DNA from: CAVXSP01 sp963724645
GTDB lineage: Bacteria; Acidobacteriota; Vicinamibacteria; Vicinamibacterales; SCN-69-37
NCBI GenBank assembly: GCA_963724645.1
Contig: CAVRVJ010000006.1
Location: 496,001 to 560,000, forward strand
Reading direction: 5' to 3'
DNA length: 64,000 nucleotides
Below, one piece after another: positions 8,893 through 17,980 of the stretch; within the stretch, counting starts at the first letter, position 1, and each line of letters begins with the position of its first letter. A program made the translations under genes and the position numbers. The notes beneath the pieces were generated by a model. It ran no database searches, was not told the DNA's origin, and saw only the letters and a program-made list of their open reading frames with translations.

Positions 8893-9246
8893 GAGCGAGC
8901 GGACGCGAGCGAGCCCGCGCGAACGGAGCGGCGCGACGAAGCGCGCCGCGAGTGAGCGCGTTGGGGGGTCCGCGGGGGTGAGGCCTCGGGCTGCCCACCA
9001 AGACGCTCGGCAGGCGCGAGCGCGCGGACGCGAGCGAGCCCGCGCGAACGGAGCGGCGCGACGAAGCGCGCCGCGAGTGAGCGCGTTCGGGGGGTCCGCG
9101 GGGGTGAGGCCTCGGGCTGCCCACCAAGACGCTCGACAGGCGCGAGCGAGCGGACGCGAGCGAGCCCGCGCGAACGGAGCGGCGCGACGAAGCGCGCCGC
9201 GAGTGAGCGCGTTGGGGGGTCCGCGGGGGCGAAGCCCCCCGGTCTA
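8893..9246. repeat. Tandem array of about three 125-bp GC-rich units
   Basis: Three near-identical units with register points (GGACGCGAGCGAGCCC) at 8901, 9026 and 9152, so the period is 125 then 126 bases. Units 1 and 2 end with the segment CTCGGGCTGCCCACCAAGAC; unit 3 instead ends GGGGGCGAAGCCCCCCGGTC, the dispersed-element terminus. The array fills the gap between the USP fusion gene and the GNAT gene and stops three bases before the GNAT start codon. Apparent reading frames in it are by-products of base composition. Confidence 0.9.
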
Positions 9247-9249
9247 AAG

Positions 9250-10149
9250 ATGTCGGCGTACCGCTTCTGCCGCACGGACGACGTGCCGCTTCTCGTCGAC
9301 GCCCTGAATCGCTGCTGGTCTCCGTACTTTCCCGACGAGCCGCCCATGACGCCGGCCACGTTCAAGCGGTCGATCCGCGACCTTCAGGTCTGGTGCAGCA
9401 GCTGCATGGTCGCCTTCGCGGGCTCCGACCCGATCGGCGTCCTGATCGGCGCCAAGCGGCCTTCGGGTACGCTGGTCCACAAGATCGCCGTCCATCCCGA
9501 TCATCGGCGACAGGGCCATGGCCGTCACCTGCTCGCCTCGCTCGGCTCGAAGCTCGCGATTCTCGGCCCCCCCCGAATCATCGCCGAAATCCCCGGGACT
9601 CTCGTGCCTGCCTGCGAGCTGTTCAGCGCAAGCGGATATGTCCAGGAAGCGCTCCTGACCGACTACGTGTTGCAGTGTGAAGAGAACGACGCTTCGGCGA
9701 GCCTCGCCAAAGCTTCAGCGGAGGCGGGCGGGGCGAAGCCCCCCGGTCTAAACGGTGCCGGGTACGTGATCCCCCTCACGGTCGACGATCTCGCCGCTAA
9801 CGGTCTCCTTACAGAAGCACATCCGCCGGTGTGCTGGGAACGATCCGTCGAGACTCTTGTGGCGAGGAAGGATGACATCGCAGGACTCGCCGTCGCCTCC
9901 GACGAGCGAATCGAGGCCTACGTCCTTTATGTAAGGCGCGGAGTGAAGGGGACGGAGATCATGTCTCTGTGCTCTTTCATCGAAGACGGTGGGGCTCGTC
10001 TGAAGCAACTGCTCTCTCGACTCGGCATGGGGACCTTCTGGTTCCCGAGGGTCCACCCGGCGGAGATCTCAAAGGAGCGCCTGGAGACGCTCCGATTCCG
10101 CCCTGCCGGCGGGCATCTACTCTACGCAGCGAGGGCACGGTCCGCCTGA
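9250..10149 (+). CDS. GNAT-family N-acetyltransferase-like protein
   Basis: 299 residues. The first ~140 form a GNAT acetyl-CoA binding domain: VAFAGSDPIGVLIG on the central strands, then VHKIAVHPDHRRQGHGRHLLASL, which contains the R/Q-x-x-G-x-G/A pyrophosphate loop. A repeat-derived linker (about residues 148-168) separates it from a second half that looks like another, degenerate GNAT-type lobe. The ATG at 9250 comes directly after the repeat array, so the native leader has been replaced and no clear ribosome site is present. Substrate unknown; its position suggests membership in the PCP_red module. Confidence 0.7.
   Translation: MSAYRFCRTDDVPLLVDALNRCWSPYFPDEPPMTPATFKRSIRDLQVWCSSCMVAFAGSDPIGVLIGAKRPSGTLVHKIAVHPDHRRQGHGRHLLASLGSKLAILGPPRIIAEIPGTLVPACELFSASGYVQEALLTDYVLQCEENDASASLAKASAEAGGAKPPGLNGAGYVIPLTVDDLAANGLLTEAHPPVCWERSVETLVARKDDIAGLAVASDERIEAYVLYVRRGVKGTEIMSLCSFIEDGGARLKQLLSRLGMGTFWFPRVHPAEISKERLETLRFRPAGGHLLYAARARSA
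9691..9752. repeat. Dispersed GC-rich repeat inside the GNAT gene
   Basis: Runs from GCTTCGGCGAGCCTCGCC to the terminus GGGGCGAAGCCCCCCGGTCT followed by AAA. It encodes ASASLAKASAEAGGAKPPGL in frame, between two folded halves of the protein. The first half also matches the copy at 18196-18230. Confidence 0.85.
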
Positions 10150-10278
10150 AACATGTTGTCACCCTCGACGCGCAGTCAGCACGGCGGCGGCGGCGGAACG
10201 GGCATGACGTCAGGCCACGTGAACGGGGTGGTGACGGAGAACAGCCAGGTTTTCCATTCACCGTCGACGGTTGCGCGC

Positions 10279-11223
10279 CTATACGTCATCGCCCTTCGCG
10301 CGCCGCTCCCTCGACCATCGGCGTTGCTTCTCGAGCAGGCGCTGGGTGAGCGTGCGGTGCTCCGGTGAGAACTGACCAGCTGCGGCACGGACGTACGGTC
10401 TGAGATGCTGTGACGCGTACGATGCGTAGCCGACCTTCTGAATGTCGCTGAGCGTCTGTTTGTAGTAGTCGAGCATTGCCGCCGCGAGAACCTGTCCCGT
10501 ACGCGTGGCGCCGACGCCGACCGTCGCCGACAGCCAGCGCAGACTATCCGGCAACGCGCGAGCCGCCGACACGGCCATCATCGACGAGGTCTCGAAGACC
10601 GATCGATTCTGCCTCGCGGACTCGGCCTTGAGCTCCGTCCACAAGTACGTCACCGTGGACGCGGACGGCAGACTCAGGGCCTGCAAGCCTCTTGCCTCCG
10701 AGCGAAGCGTCTCCCATTCCTTCCGAAGCCCGGCGACGTCGAGCGGCGGCGTATTGATCGTCGAGGCCAGCCTCGCCGACGATCGCTCGAGACCGTTGAG
10801 CACTTGATCGACGCTGTCGAACTTCGTGCCGTCGTCGAGTAACCCCTGCGTCCTGAGGGCGTTCGCGATTTCCGGGATCAACTGCCGCCCCATCCCGCTG
10901 AGGTCGGCAAGCGCGGCAAGCACCCAGACAGGGGACGCCCGGAAGGCGACGATGCCCAGCACTTCGACAGCATTGCCGGCTGCTCGTCGCGCGAGGAAGT
11001 CCTTCGGCAGCGCGCCATCCTTGGCATAGACGCCTTCGGCGCCGCCGACTTGCTCGATCAGGAATCGGAACGTCGCGTCCACGAGGTTCCGGTACAACTG
11101 GCTGTGCCGGACGCCGGCCGGCAGCGCGACCTCGCCCGCTTCTCGGGCCACGCCGGCGCCGAGACCCAGGGTCGCCCGGACCAGGCGCTCAGGAACGGAC
11201 AGCAGGTAGTCCTTGACCGACAT
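10279..11223 (-). CDS. Conserved-looking protein of unknown function
   Basis: 314 residues, no signal peptide. It is mostly helical, with alternating hydrophobic and charged stretches (AAGNAVEVLGIVAFRASPVWVLAALADLSG near the middle), and it ends in a basic tail (EKQRRWSRERRAKGDD). Hydrophobic patches could associate with a membrane, as in EcsC-like proteins, but I cannot confirm that. It lies between the GNAT gene (convergent) and the redoxin gene (same strand, 88-base gap). No function is assigned. Confidence 0.6.
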   Translation of the reverse strand: MSVKDYLLSVPERLVRATLGLGAGVAREAGEVALPAGVRHSQLYRNLVDATFRFLIEQVGGAEGVYAKDGALPKDFLARRAAGNAVEVLGIVAFRASPVWVLAALADLSGMGRQLIPEIANALRTQGLLDDGTKFDSVDQVLNGLERSSARLASTINTPPLDVAGLRKEWETLRSEARGLQALSLPSASTVTYLWTELKAESARQNRSVFETSSMMAVSAARALPDSLRWLSATVGVGATRTGQVLAAAMLDYYKQTLSDIQKVGYASYASQHLRPYVRAAAGQFSPEHRTLTQRLLEKQRRWSRERRAKGDDV

Positions 11224-11311
11224 CCGGAATCCTGTGAGTGATCGCGGCGATTCTTGCCGATCTCTCGATCGGGACGCTACAGCCCGCGGAGCCCAAGACG
11301 CAGTCGGGGTC

Positions 11312-12562
11312 TCAATTCGGGTTCGAGTTCCAGTAGTCGTGCTGGCCCGGATAGGCGGCGACGTCGGGCATGTGTCTCAAGATCGCGCGCCGCAACTCGT
11401 AGATGTCCAGCTTGCCTTCTTTTTGGTAGACCATCTTGCCGTCGGGCGTGATGACGGCCGTAAATGACGACGCCAGATTCCACGTGGCGCCAAAGGCCGC
11501 CTGAAGACCCCGCCCGTCGGTCGTCGCGAATTGCAGATTGGGATTCCCAGCGTGCTGCGTTTGGAGGAACGCCAGCACGGCGCCGTGGTCGGCCGGCGCG
11601 TTGGTCGAGACCGAGACGAAATCGAGACTGGCATATCGAGCACTCCGGTTGCGATACATCCGATACGTCGTCTCGAGATCGGCAAACTGACCCTGGCACG
11701 TCGGGCATGCCGTCGACCAGAAGTTGATCAGCAGAATCTTGTCGGTTCCGTTGGCACGGAGCTTCTTCAGATCTTCCGCACCAGCCATCGTCACCTTGAC
11801 CGGTTCCGCGACGATCCTGGCCCATTCCTCCTCGACGCCCGTGGCTTTGTTCAGCCACTTCGTCGTGCAGCCGAAGGCGCGCGTCTCCGCGATCGGAACG
11901 GGCTTGCCGGAGAGAAGCGCATCAATCGCGATACGCGCGTCCCGGGACTTCACCAGCGACTCGTTGACGTTGTCGTCGATGCGTCCCTGGTACCGCAGTT
12001 TGCGGTCCTGATCGAAGACAAAGATGTGCGGCGTCGCGACCGCCCCGAACTTCGCAGAGATGGCCTGCGTGTCGCCGTCATAGAGGTACGGCCATTCGCG
12101 GTGACGATACGCCGACCGAATCTTCATCGCCGGCAACGAATCGGTCACGTCCGTGTACCCCTGCTCGTCGAGACGAACGGCGGCCGGGTTATTCGGGTTG
12201 ATCGCCACGACCGCGACGCCCTGGTTTCGATAGTCTTCGTAGATCTTCTTGATGCGGGTCTCGTAGAGCATCGACACGGGACAGTGGTTGGACTCGAACA
12301 CGATAGCCAGGAGCTTCGCGCCGGCATAGTCGCGGAGTCGGTGCGTCTTGCCATCGACCCCGGGCAGCGTAAAGTCAGGTGCCGGCTCTCCGATTTTCAG
12401 CACGGGGTGATCGCCGGGTTGAATACCCTTGCTCTGGGCTTTCGGTGGAGCTTGCGCCGGGGCTGCTGCTTGACCCCCCGGCCAGGCCGCGACCATCGCG
12501 CCAGCCAGCGACATGACGCAGGCCGTCACGGACAGCAGAAACCGCCGTACGGTGCGAGTCAT
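11312..12562 (-). CDS. Exported protein with two thioredoxin-fold domains
   Basis: 416 residues. An N-terminal signal peptide (hydrophobic run, then AWPGGQAAA) precedes an AhpC/TSA-type redoxin domain (about 55-200: PAPDFTLPGVDGKTHRLRDY, ESNHCPVSM with a single active-site-type Cys, ATPHIFVFD). A second thioredoxin-like domain (about 250-400) has the redox pair in INFWSTACPTCQGQF and a TAVITPDGK strand. Both domains should act outside the cytoplasm on thiols or peroxides. The cis-proline segment ATPH supports the fold. A role in cytochrome c or oxidase maturation is possible from context but not shown. Confidence 0.8.
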   Translation of the reverse strand: MTRTVRRFLLSVTACVMSLAGAMVAAWPGGQAAAPAQAPPKAQSKGIQPGDHPVLKIGEPAPDFTLPGVDGKTHRLRDYAGAKLLAIVFESNHCPVSMLYETRIKKIYEDYRNQGVAVVAINPNNPAAVRLDEQGYTDVTDSLPAMKIRSAYRHREWPYLYDGDTQAISAKFGAVATPHIFVFDQDRKLRYQGRIDDNVNESLVKSRDARIAIDALLSGKPVPIAETRAFGCTTKWLNKATGVEEEWARIVAEPVKVTMAGAEDLKKLRANGTDKILLINFWSTACPTCQGQFADLETTYRMYRNRSARYASLDFVSVSTNAPADHGAVLAFLQTQHAGNPNLQFATTDGRGLQAAFGATWNLASSFTAVITPDGKMVYQKEGKLDIYELRRAILRHMPDVAAYPGQHDYWNSNPN

Positions 12563-12646
12563 CGATTCTCCTCCCAGGTGAGTACGGACAGTCTATCCCC
12601 GGGCGACCGACCAGTCACGAACAGGCGCGCGCGTCGACTTCGCGCG

Positions 12647-15276
12647 CTATCCGTGCCGCAAGGCAATCGTTGGATCAATACGCGACGCACGGCGAGCCGG
12701 CACGAAGCACGCCAACGCTGCCACCGTCAGCAGAACGATGGAGACCAGCGCGACAGCCGGGAGATAGTCCGGCTGGAAGCCGTAGAACAGCGTGGCCATC
12801 AACCGCGCCGCGAGGGCCGCCAGGATCAGACCAATCGCGAGTCCGCCCAGTGTCAACGCCATGCCGCGTCCGCCAAAGGTACGCAAGATGTCGTTGGATG
12901 TCGCGCCCAATGCCATGCGCAGGCCAATTTCGTCGGTGCGTTGCGTCACCGCGTACGAGAGCACGCCGTACAGCCCGATCGACGCGAGGAACAACGCGAG
13001 CAGTGCGAAGGCGCCGAGGAGCGCAGTGCTCTGTGAGGGTGTCGCCAACTGTCGGGCCATGATGTCCTCGAACGTCTGAATGCGCGCCACCGGTTCGTTC
13101 TTGTCCACAGACCAGATCGCACGCTGAACCGCCGCCACGATCGATTCCGGCGCGACCGACGTACGCACCACGATGCTGCTTGGGACACTGCCGACCTGAT
13201 CGGCTTGTTCGTGCAGCTTGTAGACCGCAGGCCGCGCGTCTTCTTCCATGCCGACCTCATGGATCTCTTTGACGACGCCGACGATGGTGTACCAGTAGCC
13301 CTTGTCGTCGAGTTGTCCGTACTTGAATCGCGCGCCCACCGCCGACCGTCCCGGGAAGTGGCGATTCGCAAAGGTCTCGTTGACGATCGCCACGGGCGAG
13401 TCCGAACGCCGATCGGAAGCGTCGAAGAAGCGGCCCTCGCGCAGGCGCGCGCCGATCGTCGGGAAGTAGTCGCGCGTGACGACCCGCATCAGCGCCACCT
13501 GGGTCGAGGTGCTGTCCATCGACTGGCCGTCGAGCAGATAAAACGTCGCGTTTGCGTCATGCACCTTCAGGGGAATGGTCGAGCTCGCGCCGGCGCTCAA
13601 CACTCCTGGAATCGCGCGAATCTGTTCCAGTTCAGCGTTGACGAAGGCCACCCGCTGGTCGAGGTCCTTGTAGCGAAACATCGGTGTTTCGAAGGTCAGC
13701 AGGTGTTGGCTCTGCATGCCGAGATCGGTGTTCCGCAGATGTTGAAAGGTCTGCAGCAGCAGGCCGGCGCTCGTCAGCAGCGCGACCGCAAGGGCCGTCT
13801 CGATGACGATGAGCGAATGCTGGAGCCAGTGGCTTCGCGCGCCCGCCGCCCCGCGCCCGCCTTCGCGCAGCCCGTCCTGGGGAGCCAGCCGCGACCCGCG
13901 CAGCGCCGGGACGAGTCCGAACGTCAATGCGGCGGCGATGGCCGCGGCGGCGGAGAACGCCAGCACACGCCAGTCGAGGGTGAGCCGTACGCCGCGCATG
14001 GTCTCCGGCACAAGCGTTTCGAGAAATCGCATGGCGGGCAGGGCGAGCGCGAGCGCGGCCACGGCGCCGAGTCCGGCGAGCACCAGGCTTTCGGTGAGGA
14101 ACTGGGCGATCAGTCGTCCTCGTCCCGCGCCAAGCGCCGTGCGCACCGCCACTTCCCGGCCGCGCGCCGCGCCGCGCGACATCAGAAGGTTCGCCAGGTT
14201 GACGCAGGCGATCAGCAGAAGCGCGGCCGACGCGGCCAGCAGGACCACAAGCGCCGTTTGTGTCTTGCCGATCAGCTCTTCCCGCAGCGGCGTGACGATC
14301 GCCGCATGGGGCCGCCGGGTATCGTTCGCCGTCATCTGCAGGCTCAATGCCGCCATCGCTGCCTTCGCGCGCTCGAGCGGAACGTCAGGTTTCAATCGCG
14401 CCACCACTTGCGCGTCGTGCCATCCGAAGTTCCTTCGCCTCCCGGGAGACCACGACGGCGGCATCCAGATGTCGATGTCGCGCGCGGGCATGAAGTAGAA
14501 CTCGCGCGGCATGACGCCGATCACTTCGTACGGCCGTGTCGTTCATGGTGATCGTGCGGCCCACCACATCGGGCGAGCCGCCGTAGCGCCGCTGCCACAA
14601 CCCGTGGCTGATGACGACGACCTTCGCGCCTTTCACGTCTTCGTCTTCAGTGAACACCCGCCCGATGAGCGGACTCACCCCCAGCACGCTCCAGAGATTT
14701 GCCGTCGCCTTGCGGGCCGGGACCTGTTCGGGCTCTATCGCCGGAAAGCGTAGCGTCCGCCGGTTCCGTGCACGCGATGTCCGTGAACACCGTGTTCTGG
14801 CGCTCGCCACGCCAACATCTCCGCCGGCGCGGGAAAGTGCTTGGCGATACCTTCGTAGGCGAGGTCGTCCCAGATCATGACCAGGCGGTCCGCGTCGGCG
14901 TACGGCAGCGGACGAATCAGGATCGTGTTGACGGCGCTGAACATCGCGGCGACGCCGGCGATGCCGAGCGCCAGCGTGGCAATGGCCAGACCAGAGAACA
15001 TCGGATTGCGGCGGACCTGGCGCAGCCCGAAGCGCGGCATCGCGCGCGAACTGTTCCAACCGCGTCCAGCCCCACGCCGCGCGAGTGTTTTCTTCGACCA
15101 CGACGGCGTTGCCGAAATCGAGGCGCGCGTTTCGGCGCGCCGCCTCCGAGGGTTCACCGGCGTCCACGCGGTCAGCCGTTTCCTCATCGAGGTGAAAGCG
15201 AAGCTCCTCCGCGAGCTCCGCATCTTTCCGTTGGCGCGAGAACCACCACACCAGATCGACGAAAGAAGGACTTCAT
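12647..15276 (-). pseudogene. ADOP-type MacB/FtsX permease, frameshifted
   Basis: Conceptually one protein of about 870 residues: an N-terminal helical ADOP segment (KDAELAEELRFHLDEETADR), TM1 and a MacB periplasmic domain (MFSAVNTILIRPLPYADADR; SPLIGRVFTEDEDVKGAKVV), then the 12647-14524 part with FtsX helices, a second periplasmic domain and IGLRMALGATSNDILR, ending at TIALRHG. The coding path changes frame about six times between 14530 and 15270 (near 15260, 15044, 14805, 14735 and 14535) without internal stops. The rest is clean. ADOP permeases are typical of Acidobacteriota and usually lie next to a PadR gene, as here. Read as one gene with clustered single-base indels, from assembly error or recent decay. 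Confidence 0.75.
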
Positions 15277-15631
15277 TTTCCCTCCCGGGGCGACAGGACT
15301 CAGCACGAGACGCATCGCGCGCGAGAACGCCTCCCACTTCGACTCCTCGCCGACAAGCTGTTTCCGGCCTGCCGCTGTGAGGCGGTAGTAGCGGGCACGC
15401 TTGCCCTTCTTCGACAAGTCCCACGACGCCGCGACCCAGCCACGCGCTTCGAGCCGATGGAGCGCCGGATACAGCGATCCCGTCTCGACCTGAAGCAGCG
15501 TCCTCCGACCGGCGGCGGATGACCTTGGCGATGTCGTGTCCGTGAGCGGGACCGGCCTGCAGCGTGCGCAGGATCAGGAGATCGAGGGTGCCCTGGAGAA
15601 ACTCGAGGCGCTCACCTGGACGTTCACGCAT
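15273..15631 (-). pseudogene. PadR-family transcriptional regulator, frameshifted
   Basis: The ATG at 15631 gives FLQGTLDLLILRTLQAGPAHGHDIAKVI, the PadR winged-helix N-terminus. A frameshift near 15505 is needed to reach GSLYPALHRLEARGWV and then KKGKRARYYRLTAAGRKQL, the wing and dimerisation helix. The end overlaps the start of the ADOP permease gene, so the two form one unit; PadR proteins of this type usually repress their linked permease. Two dyads lie directly upstream. Confidence 0.75.
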
Positions 15632-15634
15632 TGT

Positions 15635-15670
15635 GTAGACATGCTACTCAATATTATGTAGAAGATCTAC
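15635..15670. promoter_or_regulatory. Paired GTAG-N5-CTAC operators around an AT-rich -10
   Basis: GTAG-ACATG-CTAC (15635-15647) and GTAG-AAGAT-CTAC (15658-15670) start 23 bases apart, about two helical turns, with AATATTAT between them. They lie immediately before the PadR start codon, the expected place for autoregulation by a dimeric winged-helix repressor. Confidence 0.6.
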
Positions 15671-15737
15671 TGCACGATCCCGGACAGTCGCTGTGCACGA
15701 ATCACCGCCCATCGCGCGAGTGTCGGTGCCCGACGCG

Positions 15738-16676
15738 TCACGCGAACGTGAGCCCGATCCGATCGCCCAGTGACCGAATGTAGGTCCGGCCTTCGTCGTA
15801 CTCCTCGGGCGTTTGCAGATGCTCCAGCATCAGCGGTGCGTCGACCGGCAGCGCGGATAGCTCGCGCAGATAGGTTGCGTAGTCCATCTCACCGCGGCCC
15901 GGCACCACCTCGCGGAAGTGCACGTTGTACTCGGACACCCATGCCAGGTCTTTTGCGTGGCAGGACACAATCCATTTGCCCAGCTTCGCGAAACATTCCC
16001 TGATAAAGCCGGCGTTTCCGTACATGCGCGTCGGCGAATTGACACCGTTGCACACGTCCATGTGCACCGCGAATGCGGGCCGATCGACGGCGCGAATCAA
16101 TTCCAGATAACTGTCCGGGCCATCCGGCACACTCCAGCCCATCATCTCGATCGAGAATTTCGTCGCTCGAGGCTTGACAGCGTCGATCACCGTCCGGCAA
16201 TTCTGCACCGTCGCGTCGAAGAACTCGCGCGAGAGATTCCTGGGATGCGCGCCGTACCAGACCGTCGGATTGTAGGATCCGGCAATGTCGACGCAACACC
16301 GCGCCTCCACGGCCTCCGCCAGCGCCAGACGTTCGGTGACGTAGCGTAGATTGTCGGCGCGTTTTTGCGCGTCGGGATCGAGCATGTTCCGCCAGGCCCC
16401 GACCTCCGCGATGGTCACGTTCGCCGCAGAGAACGCCGTGCGAATGGCACGCACTCGATCGGCGTCGCCGAGCTGTGCGGCCGGGCAGTAGGCCGCGCTG
16501 TAGCCCAACCGGCGATGCTCCCGGGCCAACTCGGCGGGATCGTCGGACTGCAGGAAGATCGGCCCGCCCAGGCGGATGGGCCGTGGGGTTTGAACCGTGA
16601 CGAGGGGAACAGCGGCCGCGGCCGCAAGGAACTGCCGACGCGTGGGCCGGAGTCTGAGATCGTTCATACGTCCCAT
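15738..16676 (-). CDS. Tat-exported sugar phosphate isomerase/epimerase-like TIM-barrel protein
   Basis: 312 residues. The leader has a twin-arginine motif (PTRRQFLAAAAAVPLV). The body is an AP-endonuclease-2/xylose-isomerase-like barrel with likely metal ligands in FSIEMMGWS (Glu), VHMDVCNGVN (His/Asp), SCHAKDL (His) and a Glu in LMLEHLQTPEEY. The family isomerises or epimerises sugars and inositols; the substrate is unknown. A second in-frame ATG at 16667 is an equally good start. It is monocistronic, with a 338-base gap upstream that is partly repeat sequence. Confidence 0.8.
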   Translation of the reverse strand: MGRMNDLRLRPTRRQFLAAAAAVPLVTVQTPRPIRLGGPIFLQSDDPAELAREHRRLGYSAAYCPAAQLGDADRVRAIRTAFSAANVTIAEVGAWRNMLDPDAQKRADNLRYVTERLALAEAVEARCCVDIAGSYNPTVWYGAHPRNLSREFFDATVQNCRTVIDAVKPRATKFSIEMMGWSVPDGPDSYLELIRAVDRPAFAVHMDVCNGVNSPTRMYGNAGFIRECFAKLGKWIVSCHAKDLAWVSEYNVHFREVVPGRGEMDYATYLRELSALPVDAPLMLEHLQTPEEYDEGRTYIRSLGDRIGLTFA

Positions 16677-16910
16677 GGTTGGCTCGTCTGGTGAGCTCGT
16701 CGAAAGCGCAACCGGCGTCAGTATCGCTCACGACGCGCGGGCCTTCGCGGTTTTTGTGTGGCGTCGCGCTGGAGCGCGCGGCCCGGCCTCTCGGCCTTCG
16801 CGTTTGTCGGCGCACTTCCGGCAGGACCCGCGGATTCGGGTGCTCGGTTTGAACCGTTGACGGGACGGTGTAGGCTAAGGGCTCGGCGCTGCCGCCGCGA
16901 ACCCGACTCA
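16677..16910. other. Intergenic stretch without a gene
   Basis: About 230 bases between the TIM-barrel gene (leftward) and the repeat before the Mrp gene. No credible coding potential or strong hairpin was seen, but it must contain the leftward promoter. Confidence 0.4.
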
Positions 16911-17012
16911 GAACGAAGGAGCGCAGCGAGTAAGCCACGTGAGCGGAGCGGGGCTCATGGGGCCCCCGCGAGCGAACGTGTAGGGGTCCGGCGGGCGACG
17001 CCCCCGGTCTAA
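16911..17012. repeat. Dispersed GC-rich repeat directly upstream of the Mrp gene
   Basis: Contains GAGCGCAGCGAG, GGGGTCCGGCGGGCGACGCC and the terminus CCCCCGGTCTAA; the ATG of the Mrp gene begins at 17016, three bases after it. The same terminus precedes the GNAT start at 9250. The layout suggests insertion or recombination at the 5' boundary of the gene. Confidence 0.85.
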
Positions 17013-17015
17013 TAA

Positions 17016-17980
17016 ATGAAGAGGTACCACGACATCGTCGGCGACGGAGGGTCCGGAATCCTCGAGCAAGTCGCCGAGCGGCGCACCCGCATCCTGGACG
17101 GGCTCGCCGGGGTGCGCCATCTCGTGGCCGTGGGCTCGGGCAAGGGGGGCGTCGGCAAGAGCACGTTGACGCTTCACCTCGCGGGCGCGCTGCGCGCCCG
17201 GGGGCTTCGAGTGGCGATCCTGGACGCGGACTTCAACGGCCCCTCGCAGGCGCGCATGGCAGGAGTCCAGGGGGCGCTGTTCGTTCCCGGCAGCCACAAG
17301 GTCGCGCTCCCGCGAACAAGCAACGGGATCGCGGTTTTCTCGATGGGCTCGGTGATCCCGGAGTCCGAATCGCTCGAGTTCGAGAGCGCGGCGCACGGAG
17401 AGTCGCATACGTGGCGCGCCACGAAGGAGTTCGCTCTCCTCGGCGAGATCCTCGGGTCCTTCGAGTGGGGAGCGCTCGATCTGCTGATGTTCGATCTGCC
17501 GCCGGGAGCCGAGCGGACCGTGCAGTACGCCGATTTTCTCGGGCCGCGGACCTCGTTCCTGCTCGTGACGATCCCTTCCGACGTGGCGCGGGGCGTGGTC
17601 GCGCGCTCGGTGGCAGCTCTGTCGAAGGGACCGAATCGCCTCCTCGGTTATGTCGAGAACATGAGCGGCTACTACTGCCGCGACTGCAACGCCATCAAGC
17701 CGCTCTTCATCCGACCGGGGGGCTTCGCCCGGACCCCTACGCGCCAACCGCGGGGACCCCACGATCCCCGTCCGTCGCGCGGGCCGCGCCGGGCGCGCCC
17801 GAATCCTCAAACCTGGATATCCCCTGCCTCGGGACCGTCCCTTTCGATCCCGAGCTTGCACGGCACTGCGATCAGGGAATCCCTCTCGCGGAGCTGCCCG
17901 AAACACCCGTTGGCCGGGCGCTGGACCATGTTGCGCAGCAACTTCTGGACAGCCTCGAAGACAGGGAGCCTTCCCGATGA
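17016..17980 (+). CDS. Mrp/NBP35-type P-loop ATPase (frame shift within repeat insert)
   Basis: A P-loop ATPase of the Mrp/ApbC/NBP35 family, which carry Fe-S clusters to apoproteins. Visible motifs: deviant Walker A GSGKGGVGKST (about residue 45), AILDADFNGPSQA, FDLPPGAERTV (Walker B region), GYVENMSGYYCRDC with the C-x-x-C cluster site. The C-terminal IPCLGTVPFDPELARHCDQG and LAELPETPVGRALDHV is in another frame, reached only after the repeat at 17711-17800, so a one-base indel lies there. The stop at 17980 overlaps the next start (17977), which supports this reconstruction. No DUF59 domain. It probably supplies Fe-S clusters to the adjacent radical SAM protein. Confidence 0.8.
17711..17800. 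repeat. Dispersed GC-rich repeat inside the Mrp gene
   Basis: Begins CGACCGGGGGGCTTCGCC (encoding RPGGFA as in the USP fusion) and continues GCGGGGACCCCACGATCCCC. It falls between the Cys pair and the C-terminal helix region. Compared with the copy at 8283 it seems to lack bases near GCCCGGACC, which would explain the shift of reading frame. Confidence 0.8.

Noticed and set aside
8893..9246. CRISPR array
   Set aside because: Units are adjacent with no unique spacers and no cas genes nearby.
8978..9247. Coding reading of the tandem 125-bp repeats
   Set aside because: Translates to alternating Arg/Ala strings that recur with the repeat period; explained by the repeats alone.
13205..14551. 448-residue rightward frame within the ADOP permease
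   Set aside because: Complementary to the clean part of the permease; no homology pattern.
12647..15276. Programmed frameshifting in the permease
   Set aside because: Six changes in different sequence contexts cannot be a single slippery site; indels are far simpler.
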